Shown piece by piece: positions 1-9,889 of a DNA stretch of 64,000 nt. The notes under the pieces were generated by a model that was not told where the DNA came from, ran no database searches, and saw nothing but the letters and a program-made list of their open reading frames with translations. The position numbers and the translations under genes were made by a program. Within the stretch, counting starts at the first letter, position 1. Each line of letters starts with the position of its first letter. The DNA comes from Lachnospiraceae bacterium. Its GTDB lineage: Bacteria; Bacillota; Clostridia; Lachnospirales; Lachnospiraceae. The stretch covers positions 124,001 to 188,000 of the forward strand of contig QXWO01000002.1 in NCBI GenBank assembly GCA_009911035.1. The letters run 5' to 3'.

Positions 1-449
1 GCCATAGAAAGAGCCAGATTGCCCTCTCCGATCAAATCCTCAATAAAAACCCCCTGCCCTGCATAAAGTTTGGAGATTTCCACCACCTGGGGCAGATACA
101 GGTCGATCAGCCGCCTCTGGGCATTAAGTTCCCCTGCCATAGCGCTAAGGAACACCGCTTCCTTTTCCCCGCTGCTTATCTGTCCCATACTGGCAATTTC
201 TTTTTTATATTCTTCCAGATAATCAATTTCTTCCTCTGAAAGGCCGTCTTCCGGGTCCATTGGCTTCCCGATGCCTATTTTATGTTTTTCCAGATAATCA
301 TAAATCATCTGAAATTGTTCTTCCTTTAGTTCCAGTTTCTTAAAGGCTTCCTTTACCTGTTCCCTGGAAATACAGCCCTGCTGCTTCCGTGCAAGCTTTT
401 TTACATCTTCAAGGGTACGGGCAAAGACAAGCTCCTGACCTGTTTCCAT
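1..449 (-). CDS. Sigma-70 family RNA polymerase sigma factor-like protein (5' part; 3' end beyond the window)
   Basis: The reverse strand is open from an ATG at 449 to the window edge, giving about 149 residues of an incomplete protein. Residues 1-50 resemble the helical region 1.1 of primary sigma factors (KKLARKQQGCISREQV). After an acidic linker, residues 112-149 read like sigma region 2: AQRRLIDLYLPQVVEISKLY followed by GVFIEDLIGEGNLAL, the part that contacts core polymerase. Two ATGs (455 and 449) follow the GGGAGG ribosome binding site; the second has the better spacing, about 6 bases. It may be RpoD itself or an RpoD-like accessory factor; the DNA-binding regions 3 and 4 are not visible, so this cannot be settled. 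The rhomboid-like gene lies just upstream, 70 bases away, in the same direction and may share its transcript. Confidence 0.75.
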   Translation of the reverse strand, partial: METGQELVFARTLEDVKKLARKQQGCISREQVKEAFKKLELKEEQFQMIYDYLEKHKIGIGKPMDPEDGLSEEEIDYLEEYKKEIASMGQISSGEKEAVFLSAMAGELNAQRRLIDLYLPQVVEISKLYAGQGVFIEDLIGEGNLALSM

Positions 450-522
450 TTCCATCCTCCCTGCCTTCTTAACAACGTTTTTCCGGAAAAACCCGGTATT
501 TGCTGTTTAAACAGCTGCCGTC

Positions 523-1389
523 CTACTTCCTGCTTACATGGGTATGAGTAAACAGGTGATCCTGACAATACTCATAATTTCCTTCACATTTTGAACAGAA
601 TCTGAATTCCAGCTCCGGGTTACTCTCCTCTGTCCTTCCGCAGATGGCACATTTATGCCTTGTAATTTTACTGGTACTTTTTACCTGGCGTTTAAATTCC
701 TGCCGCCGTTTCGCCTGTCTGGGCGTCATATGGACTTTTCCCCTTCCGGCAATGAAAAACACAATAAAATTCATAAGGGAAGCTGCAATCACAATTTTAA
801 TAGCAGCCGGTCCCATGATAAACTGGTATACAAGGAGTACACCATAAATTATGCCGAGAATCTTTATTTTGATAGGAATAAAGAAAAACAGCAATACCTG
901 CATATTAGGATAGGTGGCGGCAAAAGCAAGGAATATAGACATATTCACATAATAGGTGCTGAATAAAGGGGCATACGAAAAACTGTTGCCCATCCACATA
1001 AACAGACCTGCCTCCCCCTGAAAAAGGATGGAATATGCAAAAAGCAGGAAAGCGCCCAGGATGGTAAACAGGATACCCGAAAAAATATATACATTATATC
1101 TATAAGTTCCCCAGGTCCGCTCTAAGGTCGTTCCAAGCGAATAGTAAAAATAAAGCATAAGCAGCGTAAAGAAATCGAACGATGAGGGAGGTACAATCAG
1201 CCATGTGAACAGCCGCCATATCTGCCCATGAAAAATAATCTCATACGGATTTAAATACAAATACTTTAAAAAGCCGGGATGCATCATCTGGAAAAGATAG
1301 CCGCACCCATAACACACAATCAGCACAAGAGACAAGTTCCTGATTGCATACTTTCCGAATTTCCTTTCAAAACTGCCTGTAAACTTCAT
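523..1389 (-). CDS. Rhomboid-fold membrane protein without catalytic dyad, with C-terminal zinc ribbon
   Basis: A 288-residue protein with about six hydrophobic segments (residues 17-215). The loop HGQIWRLFTWLIVPPS around residues 54-69 is the W-R-x-x-T-W signature that follows the first helix in the rhomboid/Derlin superfamily. The serine motif GxSGxxxG and the histidine of the last helix, needed for proteolysis, are not seen; the closest match is MGNSFSYAP. The cytoplasmic tail has two Cys pairs (CAICGR and FCSKCEGNYEYC) that look like a treble-clef or zinc ribbon, plus a terminal His-rich HTHVSRK. Family knowledge suggests a pseudoprotease that binds membrane clients; the substrate is unknown. 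It is divergent from the activase gene, and a possible promoter lies at 1439-1467. SD and ATG at 1389 are well placed. Confidence 0.75.
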   Translation of the reverse strand: MKFTGSFERKFGKYAIRNLSLVLIVCYGCGYLFQMMHPGFLKYLYLNPYEIIFHGQIWRLFTWLIVPPSSFDFFTLLMLYFYYSLGTTLERTWGTYRYNVYIFSGILFTILGAFLLFAYSILFQGEAGLFMWMGNSFSYAPLFSTYYVNMSIFLAFAATYPNMQVLLFFFIPIKIKILGIIYGVLLVYQFIMGPAAIKIVIAASLMNFIVFFIAGRGKVHMTPRQAKRRQEFKRQVKSTSKITRHKCAICGRTEESNPELEFRFCSKCEGNYEYCQDHLFTHTHVSRK

Positions 1390-1438
1390 AATCTACTCCT
1401 TTAAAGGTTTAGTCATTACCCGATTTGGAACTTCATAT

Positions 1439-1467
1439 ATTCTATCATCCCTTGTTTTAAAAGTAAA
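1439..1467 (-). promoter_or_regulatory. Candidate sigma-A promoter of the rhomboid-like gene
   Basis: Reverse strand: -35 TTTACT (1462-1467), 17-base spacer, -10 TAGAAT (1439-1444), 50 bases upstream of the start codon. The -35 is only a partial match. Confidence 0.5.
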
Positions 1468-1529
1468 CAAATCCATGGCTTTTTTAGAAATTTACAATTT
1501 TTTCTTTACAAAATGTTTACTTTCCTGCA

Positions 1530-1558
1530 TTGCATTTAAAAAAAACCTGTCGTATAAT
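1530..1558 (+). promoter_or_regulatory. Sigma-A promoter of the activase-DUF4317 operon
   Basis: -35 TTGCAT (1530-1535), 17-base spacer, -10 TATAAT (1553-1558). It is 89 bases upstream of the activase start; the leader contains a small hairpin, GGACAG (1595-1600) pairing with CTGTCC (1614-1619). Confidence 0.8.
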
Positions 1559-1646
1559 TACATCGCATGTCAAATTAATGCGACAAAAAACAACGGACAG
1601 CCCGCTTCGCAAACTGTCCTTATGTTAAAAGAAAGGCGGTAGAATA

Positions 1647-4600
1647 ATGAACAACCAGCATTATACCCTGGGCATTGACATTGGATCTACTACTGTCAAA
1701 ATTGCCATTTTAGATGATGAACACAACATCCTTTTTTCAGATTATAAAAGACACTATGCAAATATCCGGGAAACCCTCTTTGGCCTGATCGGGGACGCCA
1801 GCCAGAAACTTGGGAACTTAACGCTCCATCCCATGATCACCGGTTCCGGGGGACTGACTTTGGCAAACCACCTTGGTATCCCTTTCGTGCAGGAAGTGAT
1901 TTCTGTGGCCACTGCCTTGAAGGAACTGGCCCCTAAGACCGATGTGGCCATTGAGTTAGGCGGCGAAGATGCCAAGATCATTTATTTTGAAGGCGGCAAC
2001 GTGGAGCAGCGTATGAACGGTATCTGTGCCGGCGGTACAGGTTCCTTTATCGACCAGATGGCTTCTTTATTACAGACAGACGCTTCGGGCCTGAATGATT
2101 ACGCTAAAAATTTCCACTCCCTGTACACCATTGCTGCCCGGTGCGGCGTATTTGCCAAATCGGATATCCAGCCTCTTATCAACGACGGAGCCACCCGGGA
2201 GGATTTGTCTGCGTCCATCTTCCAGGCAGTAGTGAACCAGACCATCAGCGGTCTTGCCTGTGGAAAGCCTATCCGGGGACATGTTGCCTTTTTAGGCGGT
2301 CCCCTGCATTTTCTTTCCGAATTGAAGGCTGCTTTTATCCGTACCCTGAAACTGGATGAGGAACATATTATAAATACCGGACACTCCCACCTGTTTGCGG
2401 CAATCGGCTCCGCCCTGAACGCAAAAGCTGAGGTATCCTGCACCATGAAGGAACTGACCGGAAAGCTTTCCTCCGATATCAAGATGGAATTTGAAGTGGA
2501 ACGTATGGAGCCTTTGTTTTCATCTCCCCAGGAATATGAAGAATTTAAAGTCCGCCACTCCCTCCATCATGTAGTGACCGGGGAGCTTGCTTCCTATCAG
2601 GGGAACTGCTATCTGGGCATTGATGCAGGCAGCACCACCACCAAGGTAGCCCTTGTGGGGGAAGACGGATCGCTTCTCTACTCTTTTTACAGCAGCAATG
2701 ACGGAAGCCCCTTAAGCACCGCCATCCGTTCCATCAAAGAGATCTACTCCCTTCTGCCTAAGGGAGTTAAAATTGTGCGCTCCTGTTCTACCGGATATGG
2801 GGAAGCGCTTATGAAAGCTGCATTCCTGTTAGACGATGGGGAGGTGGAAACAGTTGCCCATTACCATGCTGCCGCCTTCTTTAACCCGGAAGTAGACTGT
2901 ATTCTGGACATCGGCGGTCAGGATATGAAATGTATTACCATCAAAAATCAGGCGGTAGACAGTGTACAGCTTAACGAAGCCTGCTCCTCTGGGTGCGGCT
3001 CTTTTATCGAAACTTTCGCAAAGTCCCTAAACTATACGGTAGAAGATTTTGCCCATGCCGCCCTTTTTGCGGAGCATCCCATTGACTTGGGAACCCGCTG
3101 TACAGTGTTTATGAACTCCAAGGTAAAGCAGGCCCAGAAAGAAGGGGCCTCTGTCCCGGATATTTCCGCAGGACTTGCCTATTCCGTTATAAAAAACGCC
3201 CTTTTTAAGGTCATCAAGGTCTCCGACGCTTCCGCGCTCGGGAAAAACATTGTAGTCCAGGGAGGAACTTTTTATAATGACGCAGTCTTAAGAAGCTTTG
3301 AAAAAATCGCCGGATGTGAAGCCATACGCCCGGATATCTCCGGCATTATGGGAGCTTTTGGCGCTGCTTTGATTGCCCGGGAACGATACTTTGAAGGATA
3401 TGAGACTTCCATGCTCTCCTCCCATAAAGTTAACACCCTGCAGTTTGACACCAGCATGGCCAAGTGTAAAGGCTGTACCAATAGCTGTCGTCTGACCATC
3501 AATAAATTTACAGGAGGGCGTCAGTACATTTCCGGGAACCGGTGTGAGCGCGGCATTGGCAAACAGAAAAACACAAACGCCGTTCCCAACCTTTTTGACT
3601 ATAAATTAAAACGTATTTTTGGATATGAGCCTCTTGCGGCAGACCAGGCCAAACGCGGAAGTGTGGGAATTCCCAGGGTCCTCAATATGTATGAAAATTA
3701 TCCCTTCTGGTTCACCTTCTTCACGAAGCTGGGGTACCGGGTAATCCTCTCCCCCGTCTCCAACCGGAAAATTTATGAGCTGGGCATTGAATCCATTCCC
3801 AGTGAGTCGGAATGTTATCCTGCCAAGCTGGCCCACGGACATGTAAACTGGCTGATAAACCAGAAAGTGGACTTTATTTTCTATCCTGCGCTTTTTTATG
3901 AGAGAAATGAGTTTGAGGATGCCAACAACCATTACAACTGCCCTATCGTCACCTCCTATTCGGAAAATATCAAAAATAACGTGGAGGAGATCGGAAAGGG
4001 TGAAGCCATCCTGCGCAATCCATTCATGTCCTTCAAAGACTTAAAGACCGTATCAGAAGCCCTTTCCCGGGAATTTAAGGAAATCCCTGTGGAGGAAGTG
4101 ATGGAGGCCGCCCGCCTTGGCTGGGAGGAACTAAAAGCAGCAAGAAAAGACATGCAGAATAAAGGAGAAGAAGTACTCTCCTGGCTGAAAGAAACAGGCA
4201 GACGGGGCATTGTCCTGGCCGGCCGCCCTTACCATATTGACCCGGAGATCAACCACGGCATTCCGGAGCTTATCACTTCCTATGATATTGCGGTGCTGAC
4301 CGAGGATTCCATTTCCCACCTTGCGGCGCCAGAGCGTCCGTTAATTGTCTCTGACCAGTGGATGTACCATTCCCGGCTTTATGCTGCCGCCAGCTATGTG
4401 AAAAACGTGGAGAATCTGGATCTGATTCAGCTTAACTCCTTCGGCTGCGGCTTAGACGCTGTCACCACTGACCAGGTAAAGGATATTCTGACAGGGTCCG
4501 ATAAAATATATACCTGCCTGAAAATAGATGAAGTAAACAATTTAGGTGCGGCAAGAATCCGCATCCGTTCCCTGCTCTCCGCTATCTGTGTCAGGGAAAA

Positions 4601-5903
4601 ACAGGATAAACAGCGCAGTATCCGTTCCAGTGCCATTACAAAGGTGAAATTTACAGAGGAAATGCGCAAAAACTACACGATCCTCTGTCCCCAGATGTCG
4701 CCCATTCATTTTGATATTCTGGAAGCCGCCTTTGCTGCCTGCGGCTACAATTTTGAAGTCCTGTCAAACGACAATAAACAGGCCGTAAATGTAGGGCTGA
4801 AATATGTAAATAATGATGCCTGCTACCCTTCCCTCATTGTTGTGGGGCAGATCATGGATGCCCTGCTTTCCGGGAAATATGACCTTGACAAAGTAGCGGT
4901 TATTATGACCCAGACCGGCGGCGGCTGCCGCGCCACCAACTATATAGGCTTTATCCGCAGAGCCTTAGAAAACGCCGGAATGTCGCAGATTCCCGTTATT
5001 TCCTTAAACATGTCAGGACTTGAATCCAATCCTGGCTTTAACCTGAATCTGAATCTGCTGACCCGTGCCGCCTATGGCGCTGTATTTGGCGATATCTTTA
5101 TGCGCTGTGTATACCGTATGCGCCCTTATGAAAAAGAAAAAGGAAGTGTGGAAGCTGTTCATCAGAAATGGCTGGAAAAATGCAAGGATTTTGTTTCTGC
5201 AAAGCATATAAACTTTTTTACCTTCCGCAAAATGTGCCGTCAGATCGTGGAGGATTTTGATGCTGTCCCCATTACCGGGGAAGTAAAACCCAGAGTCGGT
5301 ATCGTAGGGGAAATTTTAGTAAAGTTTGCCCCTGCAGCCAATAACCATCTGGTGGAATTACTGGAAGCCGAGGGCGCTGAGGCTGTGGTTCCTGACCTCC
5401 TTGATTTTATGCTCTACTGCTTCTATAATCAGATATACAAAGCCGCAGAACTGGGTACCAGTAAAAAGACAGCTTTTCTTTCAAAGGCCGGCATAAGCGC
5501 CCTTGAATTCCTGCGGGGCAGCGCTTCCAAAGCCCTCGCAAAAAGCCGCCACTTCGCGCCCCCTGTAAGCATTTACCAGACTGCCGGCTATGCAAAGGAC
5601 ATCGTTTCCATCGGAAACCAGACAGGTGAGGGATGGTTCCTTACCGGAGAAATGGTGGAACTTATCCACAGCGGCGTCAATAATATTGTATGTACACAGC
5701 CTTTTGCCTGCCTTCCCAACCATGTGGTGGGAAAAGGCGTTATCAAGGAGCTGCGCAGGCAGTACCCTTTGAGTAATATCGTGGCGATCGACTACGACCC
5801 GGGAGCCAGCGAAGTCAACCAGCTTAACCGAATCAAGCTGATGCTCTCCACCGCCCAGAAAAATTTAAAGGAACAGAAAAATAGTACAAAAGAAACTGCA
5901 TAA
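1647..5903 (+). CDS. Giant 2-hydroxyacyl-CoA dehydratase activase-related fusion protein (two BadF/HgdC ATPase modules, DUF2229, HgdB-like region)
   Basis: A 1418-residue protein. Two ASKHA ATPase modules start with [12 protein letters not shown] (about residue 9) and [13 protein letters not shown] (about 322). Each keeps Cys motifs that hold the bridging 4Fe-4S cluster in dimeric activases: ICAGGTGSF and RCGVFAKSD in the first, ACSSGCGSF and RCTVFMNSK in the second. This may let one chain imitate the activase dimer. A Cys-rich segment ([10 protein letters not shown], then NRCERG, residues 605-640) leads to a DUF2229 region (about 665-890), and the C-terminal part (about 1010-1400) resembles the HgdB-type dehydratase fold. 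Families of this architecture are annotated as acyl-CoA dehydratase activases, but the substrate is generally unknown; no dehydratase subunits are adjacent. DUF4317 follows 49 bases later in the same operon. SD GAAAGGCGG precedes the ATG. Confidence 0.85.
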   Translation: MNNQHYTLGIDIGSTTVKIAILDDEHNILFSDYKRHYANIRETLFGLIGDASQKLGNLTLHPMITGSGGLTLANHLGIPFVQEVISVATALKELAPKTDVAIELGGEDAKIIYFEGGNVEQRMNGICAGGTGSFIDQMASLLQTDASGLNDYAKNFHSLYTIAARCGVFAKSDIQPLINDGATREDLSASIFQAVVNQTISGLACGKPIRGHVAFLGGPLHFLSELKAAFIRTLKLDEEHIINTGHSHLFAAIGSALNAKAEVSCTMKELTGKLSSDIKMEFEVERMEPLFSSPQEYEEFKVRHSLHHVVTGELASYQGNCYLGIDAGSTTTKVALVGEDGSLLYSFYSSNDGSPLSTAIRSIKEIYSLLPKGVKIVRSCSTGYGEALMKAAFLLDDGEVETVAHYHAAAFFNPEVDCILDIGGQDMKCITIKNQAVDSVQLNEACSSGCGSFIETFAKSLNYTVEDFAHAALFAEHPIDLGTRCTVFMNSKVKQAQKEGASVPDISAGLAYSVIKNALFKVIKVSDASALGKNIVVQGGTFYNDAVLRSFEKIAGCEAIRPDISGIMGAFGAALIARERYFEGYETSMLSSHKVNTLQFDTSMAKCKGCTNSCRLTINKFTGGRQYISGNRCERGIGKQKNTNAVPNLFDYKLKRIFGYEPLAADQAKRGSVGIPRVLNMYENYPFWFTFFTKLGYRVILSPVSNRKIYELGIESIPSESECYPAKLAHGHVNWLINQKVDFIFYPALFYERNEFEDANNHYNCPIVTSYSENIKNNVEEIGKGEAILRNPFMSFKDLKTVSEALSREFKEIPVEEVMEAARLGWEELKAARKDMQNKGEEVLSWLKETGRRGIVLAGRPYHIDPEINHGIPELITSYDIAVLTEDSISHLAAPERPLIVSDQWMYHSRLYAAASYVKNVENLDLIQLNSFGCGLDAVTTDQVKDILTGSDKIYTCLKIDEVNNLGAARIRIRSLLSAICVREKQDKQRSIRSSAITKVKFTEEMRKNYTILCPQMSPIHFDILEAAFAACGYNFEVLSNDNKQAVNVGLKYVNNDACYPSLIVVGQIMDALLSGKYDLDKVAVIMTQTGGGCRATNYIGFIRRALENAGMSQIPVISLNMSGLESNPGFNLNLNLLTRAAYGAVFGDIFMRCVYRMRPYEKEKGSVEAVHQKWLEKCKDFVSAKHINFFTFRKMCRQIVEDFDAVPITGEVKPRVGIVGEILVKFAPAANNHLVELLEAEGAEAVVPDLLDFMLYCFYNQIYKAAELGTSKKTAFLSKAGISALEFLRGSASKALAKSRHFAPPVSIYQTAGYAKDIVSIGNQTGEGWFLTGEMVELIHSGVNNIVCTQPFACLPNHVVGKGVIKELRRQYPLSNIVAIDYDPGASEVNQLNRIKLMLSTAQKNLKEQKNSTKETA

Positions 5904-5952
5904 ACAACAAGCGGAACTGCTTTTTTTAATAAGGCAGATAAGGGGATCTTTT

Positions 5953-7098
5953 ATGATTAAACAGGAAATCAACGAAATCAAGCGGCTTTATACGCCCAGC
6001 AACTGCTCCATCACACGCATCTGCGGCTGCTATGTGGACGGCGAGAAGAATAAAAAGACGGAATTTAGAGAAGCTTTTCTCTCTCTTCCGGAAGAAGAAA
6101 TATTTAAATACTTTGAACTGCTCCGTAAAACACTCTCTGGCAGCCCGGGCAAAAACCTGCTTGATCTTGAATTTCCCTTAGCCAGCGAGGAGGAAGGGGG
6201 CACACAGGAATTTCTGTTGCGTCTGCGGGAGAGCAGATTAAAAGATGATGCCCTTCTTGAAGAATTCTATGATAAAGTTATAAGCTCCTACGAATATGTG
6301 GGCAACTATCTGATACTGTTGATCCACGATGCCTATGACGTACCGGGAAAAACCAGTGACGGGCTTACCATGGATGATGCATCGGACACTGTGTATGAAT
6401 ACATTCTGTGCTCCATCTGCCCGGTCAATCTCTCAAAGCCCGGATTAAGCTACGATGCTACAGCAAATGAATTCCACAACCGGGTCCGTGACTGGATCGT
6501 GGAAATGCCGGAAGCCGGATTTCTCTTTCCCGCATTTAACGACAGGGCTTCCGATATCCACAGCGTTCTTTATTATTCAAAAAAACCGGAGGAACCCCAT
6601 CAGGAATTGGCAGACAGCGTTTTAGGCGCTGTGCTCCCCCTTTCCGCCGGAACACAAAAAGAAACCTTCCAGACCCTGATAGAGGAAACCCTGGGGGAGG
6701 AAGCAGAATATGAAGTAGTGAAAAGCATCCACGAAAACCTTACGGAAATGATTGAGGAACACAAAGAAATTCCTGAACCTCTCATGCTGGATAAGCAGCA
6801 GGTTAAAAATCTTTTTGAAAAGAGCGGCATACAGGAAGAAAAACTGACCGATTTTGAAAAACTTTATGATGCCGCAGCGGGGGAACACACTTCCCTTCTG
6901 GTGGATAATGTGGCAAATACCAGAACATTTGAAGTGAAAACACCGGATGTGGTAGTCAGGGTCAACCCGGACCGTGCAGATTTGGTAAATACCAGAACAC
7001 TGGATGGAAAACGCTGTCTGGTGATTGAAATCAACGACCATGTGGAAGTGAACGGCATCACAATCAAAAACGGCCGCGCTTACGATGAAGAACCGTAA
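5953..7098 (+). CDS. DUF4317 domain protein
   Basis: A 381-residue soluble acidic protein. It begins with MIKQEINEIKRLYTPSNCSI and continues ICGCYVDGEKNKK, which I recognise as the conserved start of the DUF4317 family of Clostridia. Function is unknown. No signal peptide or membrane helix is seen. It lies 49 bases after the activase on the same strand and has no promoter of its own that I can find, so co-transcription is likely. The last codons are part of a strong inverted repeat that also forms the transcription terminator; the stop codon sits inside the 3' arm. Confidence 0.85.
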   Translation: MIKQEINEIKRLYTPSNCSITRICGCYVDGEKNKKTEFREAFLSLPEEEIFKYFELLRKTLSGSPGKNLLDLEFPLASEEEGGTQEFLLRLRESRLKDDALLEEFYDKVISSYEYVGNYLILLIHDAYDVPGKTSDGLTMDDASDTVYEYILCSICPVNLSKPGLSYDATANEFHNRVRDWIVEMPEAGFLFPAFNDRASDIHSVLYYSKKPEEPHQELADSVLGAVLPLSAGTQKETFQTLIEETLGEEAEYEVVKSIHENLTEMIEEHKEIPEPLMLDKQQVKNLFEKSGIQEEKLTDFEKLYDAAAGEHTSLLVDNVANTRTFEVKTPDVVVRVNPDRADLVNTRTLDGKRCLVIEINDHVEVNGITIKNGRAYDEEP

Positions 7099-7115
7099 GC
7101 GCGGCCGCGCTTTTT
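7065..7115. terminator. Bidirectional Rho-independent terminator overlapping the DUF4317 stop codon
   Basis: A perfect 13-bp inverted repeat (7072-7084 with 7094-7106) has a 9-base loop. An A5 run (7066-7070) is on its left and a T5 run (7111-7115) on its right, so it works for the plus-strand operon and for the convergent EAL/HDOD gene. Confidence 0.9.
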
Positions 7116-7127
7116 ACATTAAATCAC

Positions 7128-8351
7128 TTATTCTACAAACAGATTTTTATACCATTTAAGGGCCTGCACATAGGCATCATGAATCCGCTCCATCTTAATG
7201 CTCCTGATTATCATTACTCTGGAAATCTCCTGCCAGTTGGCGGCTTCATACTGTTTGATGAAATCATAAACAGGCGCCAGAATTCCTTTATGCTCCGTTA
7301 AGGCATCGCCAATTTCCCTGGATACCTTCACCTCTTTTAAAGCTTCCGACATAGGCTGATCCATGATAATATCAAGTACCGAGAAAAGACCTAGCAGGAA
7401 CAGTTCACCTGACTGCATGGCAAGGTCAAAAGCCGGCGCAAGATTTTCTGCAAATTTGGCACGCATCAGGGACAGTCTCGTTACTTCGTTGGGCTTATCT
7501 GCATACATTTCATTTGTTACTGCTGTGTTGATCCATTTCTTCAGTTCATACTGTCCTAACATGGCCGCTGCATGACGGATAGAGGTAACTTCTGAATTTA
7601 CCGCCATCCTGTTTACCATTTTCAGCATGGAAATCACAAGGGCCGTATCTCTTTCAATAATTTCAGCGGCATCCGTCAGCTCAAAGTCAGGAGCATTTAC
7701 AATATTGAGAAGTTCTATGTAATTGACCTTCAAAGGAGTTACTTCCCTCTGGCCTTTCGTAACAGGAACACGATAGAATTCCCCTTCGTAAAGCTGGTAT
7801 CCGCCTTCTTTTTTCAGTTCGTCAAATATTTCCTGCGTCTGGATATTTCCTGCACAGAGTTTAATGCCGGGATACCTGTTGGAAAAATAAACCTTCGCCT
7901 TTGTAATGTCGATTTTCTTGTGGTCCAGCAGAATATAGTCCATCAAAAGGAGAATCTCTCTGTACACTTCAAATTTCTGCACTGGCAGCTTCCGCATGGC
8001 CAGCTTGTATCCAATTGCTTTCAACGCGCGGAGCCTGTTGATAAATACTTCCTCCGGCTGTATGGAATCATCCAGAAGCAGAATGATTCGGCTATACGGA
8101 GCCCGGCACTGGGTAACAATGTCAGAGAAAAGAGAAATACTATTTACTGATACAAATATTTCTTTGTCTGTGGCAAGCGTATCAATTCCCATGCTGTTAA
8201 TCATTTCAAGACCAGTCACCTGAACCGCACCATCATTATAACTGGTCCCGTTAAAGCTGGGATTTAATAAGGTGTTATTTTTCTGCGTAAACAGGGAGTA
8301 GGCCCGTACGCTCATATCTTCATCAAATAAGGGCACTAATGTTACTAGCAT
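7128..8351 (-). CDS. EAL/HDOD domain signalling protein (YuxH-like)
   Basis: A 407-residue cytoplasmic protein. The N-terminal half (about 1-190) has the shape of an EAL barrel but is degenerate: the EAL triad and metal ligands are missing, and only traces remain, such as MDYILLDHKKIDI. So c-di-GMP hydrolysis is not expected. The C-terminal half (about 205-390) is an HDOD domain with LLNIVNAPDFELTDAAEII and TSIRHAAAMLGQYELKKWI; it lacks the paired HD residues of real phosphohydrolases, as is usual in this family. Proteins of this architecture act in signal transduction and sometimes bind partners in motility or stress control. It is monocistronic and convergent with DUF4317, sharing its terminator. 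SD AAGGAG precedes the ATG. Confidence 0.85.
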   Translation of the reverse strand: MLVTLVPLFDEDMSVRAYSLFTQKNNTLLNPSFNGTSYNDGAVQVTGLEMINSMGIDTLATDKEIFVSVNSISLFSDIVTQCRAPYSRIILLLDDSIQPEEVFINRLRALKAIGYKLAMRKLPVQKFEVYREILLLMDYILLDHKKIDITKAKVYFSNRYPGIKLCAGNIQTQEIFDELKKEGGYQLYEGEFYRVPVTKGQREVTPLKVNYIELLNIVNAPDFELTDAAEIIERDTALVISMLKMVNRMAVNSEVTSIRHAAAMLGQYELKKWINTAVTNEMYADKPNEVTRLSLMRAKFAENLAPAFDLAMQSGELFLLGLFSVLDIIMDQPMSEALKEVKVSREIGDALTEHKGILAPVYDFIKQYEAANWQEISRVMIIRSIKMERIHDAYVQALKWYKNLFVE

Positions 8352-8472
8352 ATCTTTCTCCTTTTTATTTCATTTGTAGTATAGTCTGTACATATTTATT
8401 GTACACCTTTTACTTATTATACACAATATTTTGGGAAAATTCTATATATGACTAAAAATATTTTTATTTTTC

Positions 8473-9357
8473 TTATTTATATACAGGTTTAAGTTCCTTA
8501 TCACCAGATTCTGCAAGAGTCTGTTTCTGCACAAAATTTACTGCTATGATTTCCGGAATATTACAAAAACGGAACGGGTACTGGGTCAGTCCAATGCCGC
8601 TGGTAACATACATCTGCATCAGCCCCCTGGCTCCAATTTCTGTCCCGGTGTAAAATCCTTTGACAAACTGGTCTGAACCTGTCGGAATAAGCTTCCTTGT
8701 TAAATAGGGAACCGACACCTGCCCTCCATGTGTATGTCCCGTCAGTACAAAATTGTCACCGGCACCCTCAACCAACTTGGCTATCACAGGCTCATGGGCC
8801 GCTATCAGGTGAAACTGACTGCTCTCTATACGATAGGAATCCGGTTCCGTATCTCCCAGCAGATAATCGTCAAAACCGGTCAGCTCTATTTTGTACTTTT
8901 CAAGAACCACCGTTTCATTGACCAGCACTTTGAACCCGCATTCGTTCATAAAATCTTTATAGATACGGTATGCCCCGCCGCCGTAATCGTGGTTTCCAAA
9001 TACTGCAAATTTTCCTTCCCGCGCCTCTATCCGTCCCAGTTCTTTTTTCAGGTAATCCAAATCCAGCATTTCTGCATCGCGTCCATAATTATCCAGCAGA
9101 TCCCCTCCGAAAATAACAATATCCGCTTCCAGAGCATTTATCCTGTCCACGATCTGTCCTGCATGTGTTTCTTCATATAATATTCCAAAATGGGTATCAG
9201 AAAAAAATACTGCCCTGCATTCTTCAATATCCATATCTGTTTCCACTGTTATTTCCCTAACAATCAGAAGTTCCGGCTCTACATACCGGGCATAGCCAAA
9301 GATCAGGGCCATGGCCGCCAGCAATAACAGAACCCATAATTTTCGTAGTTTTCTCAT
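8473..9357 (-). CDS. Membrane-anchored metallophosphoesterase (YkuE-like)
   Basis: A 294-residue calcineurin-type phosphoesterase. An N-terminal hydrophobic helix (about residues 7-25, WVLLLLAAMALIFGYARYV) anchors it, with the catalytic domain outside. Metal-binding motifs are complete and in order: FFSDTHFG, GGDLLDN, FGNHDYGGG, AAHEP and LTGHTHGGQ. Relatives include YkuE and lipid or cell wall phosphatases; the substrate cannot be told from sequence. ATG 9357 is chosen because GGGGGA lies 5 bases upstream; the frame is also open to a TTG at 9369. It stands alone between an HDOD gene and the CoA operon. Confidence 0.85.
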   Translation of the reverse strand: MRKLRKLWVLLLLAAMALIFGYARYVEPELLIVREITVETDMDIEECRAVFFSDTHFGILYEETHAGQIVDRINALEADIVIFGGDLLDNYGRDAEMLDLDYLKKELGRIEAREGKFAVFGNHDYGGGAYRIYKDFMNECGFKVLVNETVVLEKYKIELTGFDDYLLGDTEPDSYRIESSQFHLIAAHEPVIAKLVEGAGDNFVLTGHTHGGQVSVPYLTRKLIPTGSDQFVKGFYTGTEIGARGLMQMYVTSGIGLTQYPFRFCNIPEIIAVNFVQKQTLAESGDKELKPVYK

Positions 9358-9456
9358 AAAATCCCCCAATGTGCCCAGTTTTCTTTAACCTCTGTGATTA
9401 TCTGCTCCCCCATGCTCACGTTCTCCGGGATTTCCTAAAACAGCTTATTGTAATAA

Positions 9457-9490
9457 AAGCTTCCGGCCACATCAGATATACCGGAAGCTT
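9457..9490 (-). terminator. Terminator after the CoA-supply operon
   Basis: A perfect 10-bp inverted repeat (9457-9466 with 9481-9490) is followed on the reverse strand by TTTTATTA. It is downstream of the small coiled-coil gene. Confidence 0.7.
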
Positions 9491-9521
9491 CTACTTAATA
9501 TATTTGTTTTCTGCTTATTAG

Positions 9522-9550
9522 AACAAACACTGCCGCTCTTCGCGGGGCAG
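9522..9550 (-). repeat. Dispersed intergenic repeat, copy 1
   Basis: The reverse strand reads CCGCGAAGAGCGGCAGTGTT followed by TGTTC, a match to the GCGAAG-GCGGCAGCGTTTGTT consensus seen at six other places. CTGCC and GGCAG ends can form a hairpin. It sits between the coiled-coil gene and its terminator. Confidence 0.6.
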
Positions 9551-9570
9551 ATTATTGTAATGAAAAACTA

Positions 9571-9816
9571 TCATGCCGTCTGCTGGCCGGACATATGGTC
9601 TTTGAGGTATTCCTGCAGGATATCGGATGCTTCATCCACATTAAGTCCCGATTCCTCCAAAAGCCTGTTTAAGCCTTCCAAATCCCTGTCCCGCTTTTCC
9701 CTGTAAAGACCATCCAGCTCATTTTGTTCTGATTTGAGCCTTGTCCGAAGTGCCTGGATAAGTTCTTCTTTCTCTGATATTTTCTCTTCAATTGTCTTCC
9801 TCTGTCCTCTTGCCAT
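9571..9816 (-). CDS. Small coiled-coil protein of unknown function
   Basis: An 81-residue, highly charged protein (MARGQRKTIEEKISEKEELI) with heptad-like helices over most of its length (residues 8-50) and a second helical part at 55-75. No membrane segment, signal peptide or metal site is seen. I do not recognise a named family; similar short coiled-coil proteins are common in Clostridia. Two adjacent ATGs exist; ATG 9816 has better spacing (6 bases) to AGGAGG. It is the last gene of the ECF-coaX-coaBC transcript, 73 bases after coaBC, and is followed by a terminator. Confidence 0.65.
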   Translation of the reverse strand: MARGQRKTIEEKISEKEELIQALRTRLKSEQNELDGLYREKRDRDLEGLNRLLEESGLNVDEASDILQEYLKDHMSGQQTA

Positions 9817-9889
9817 CATTTACCTCCTACAAATCATAGTTATTATAGTATATGGACAAGACAGGGAAATTATTCCATGATAAGGAAAA

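Noticed and set aside
523-1389. Active rhomboid protease
   Set aside because: No GxSGxxxG serine motif and no His in the last helix.
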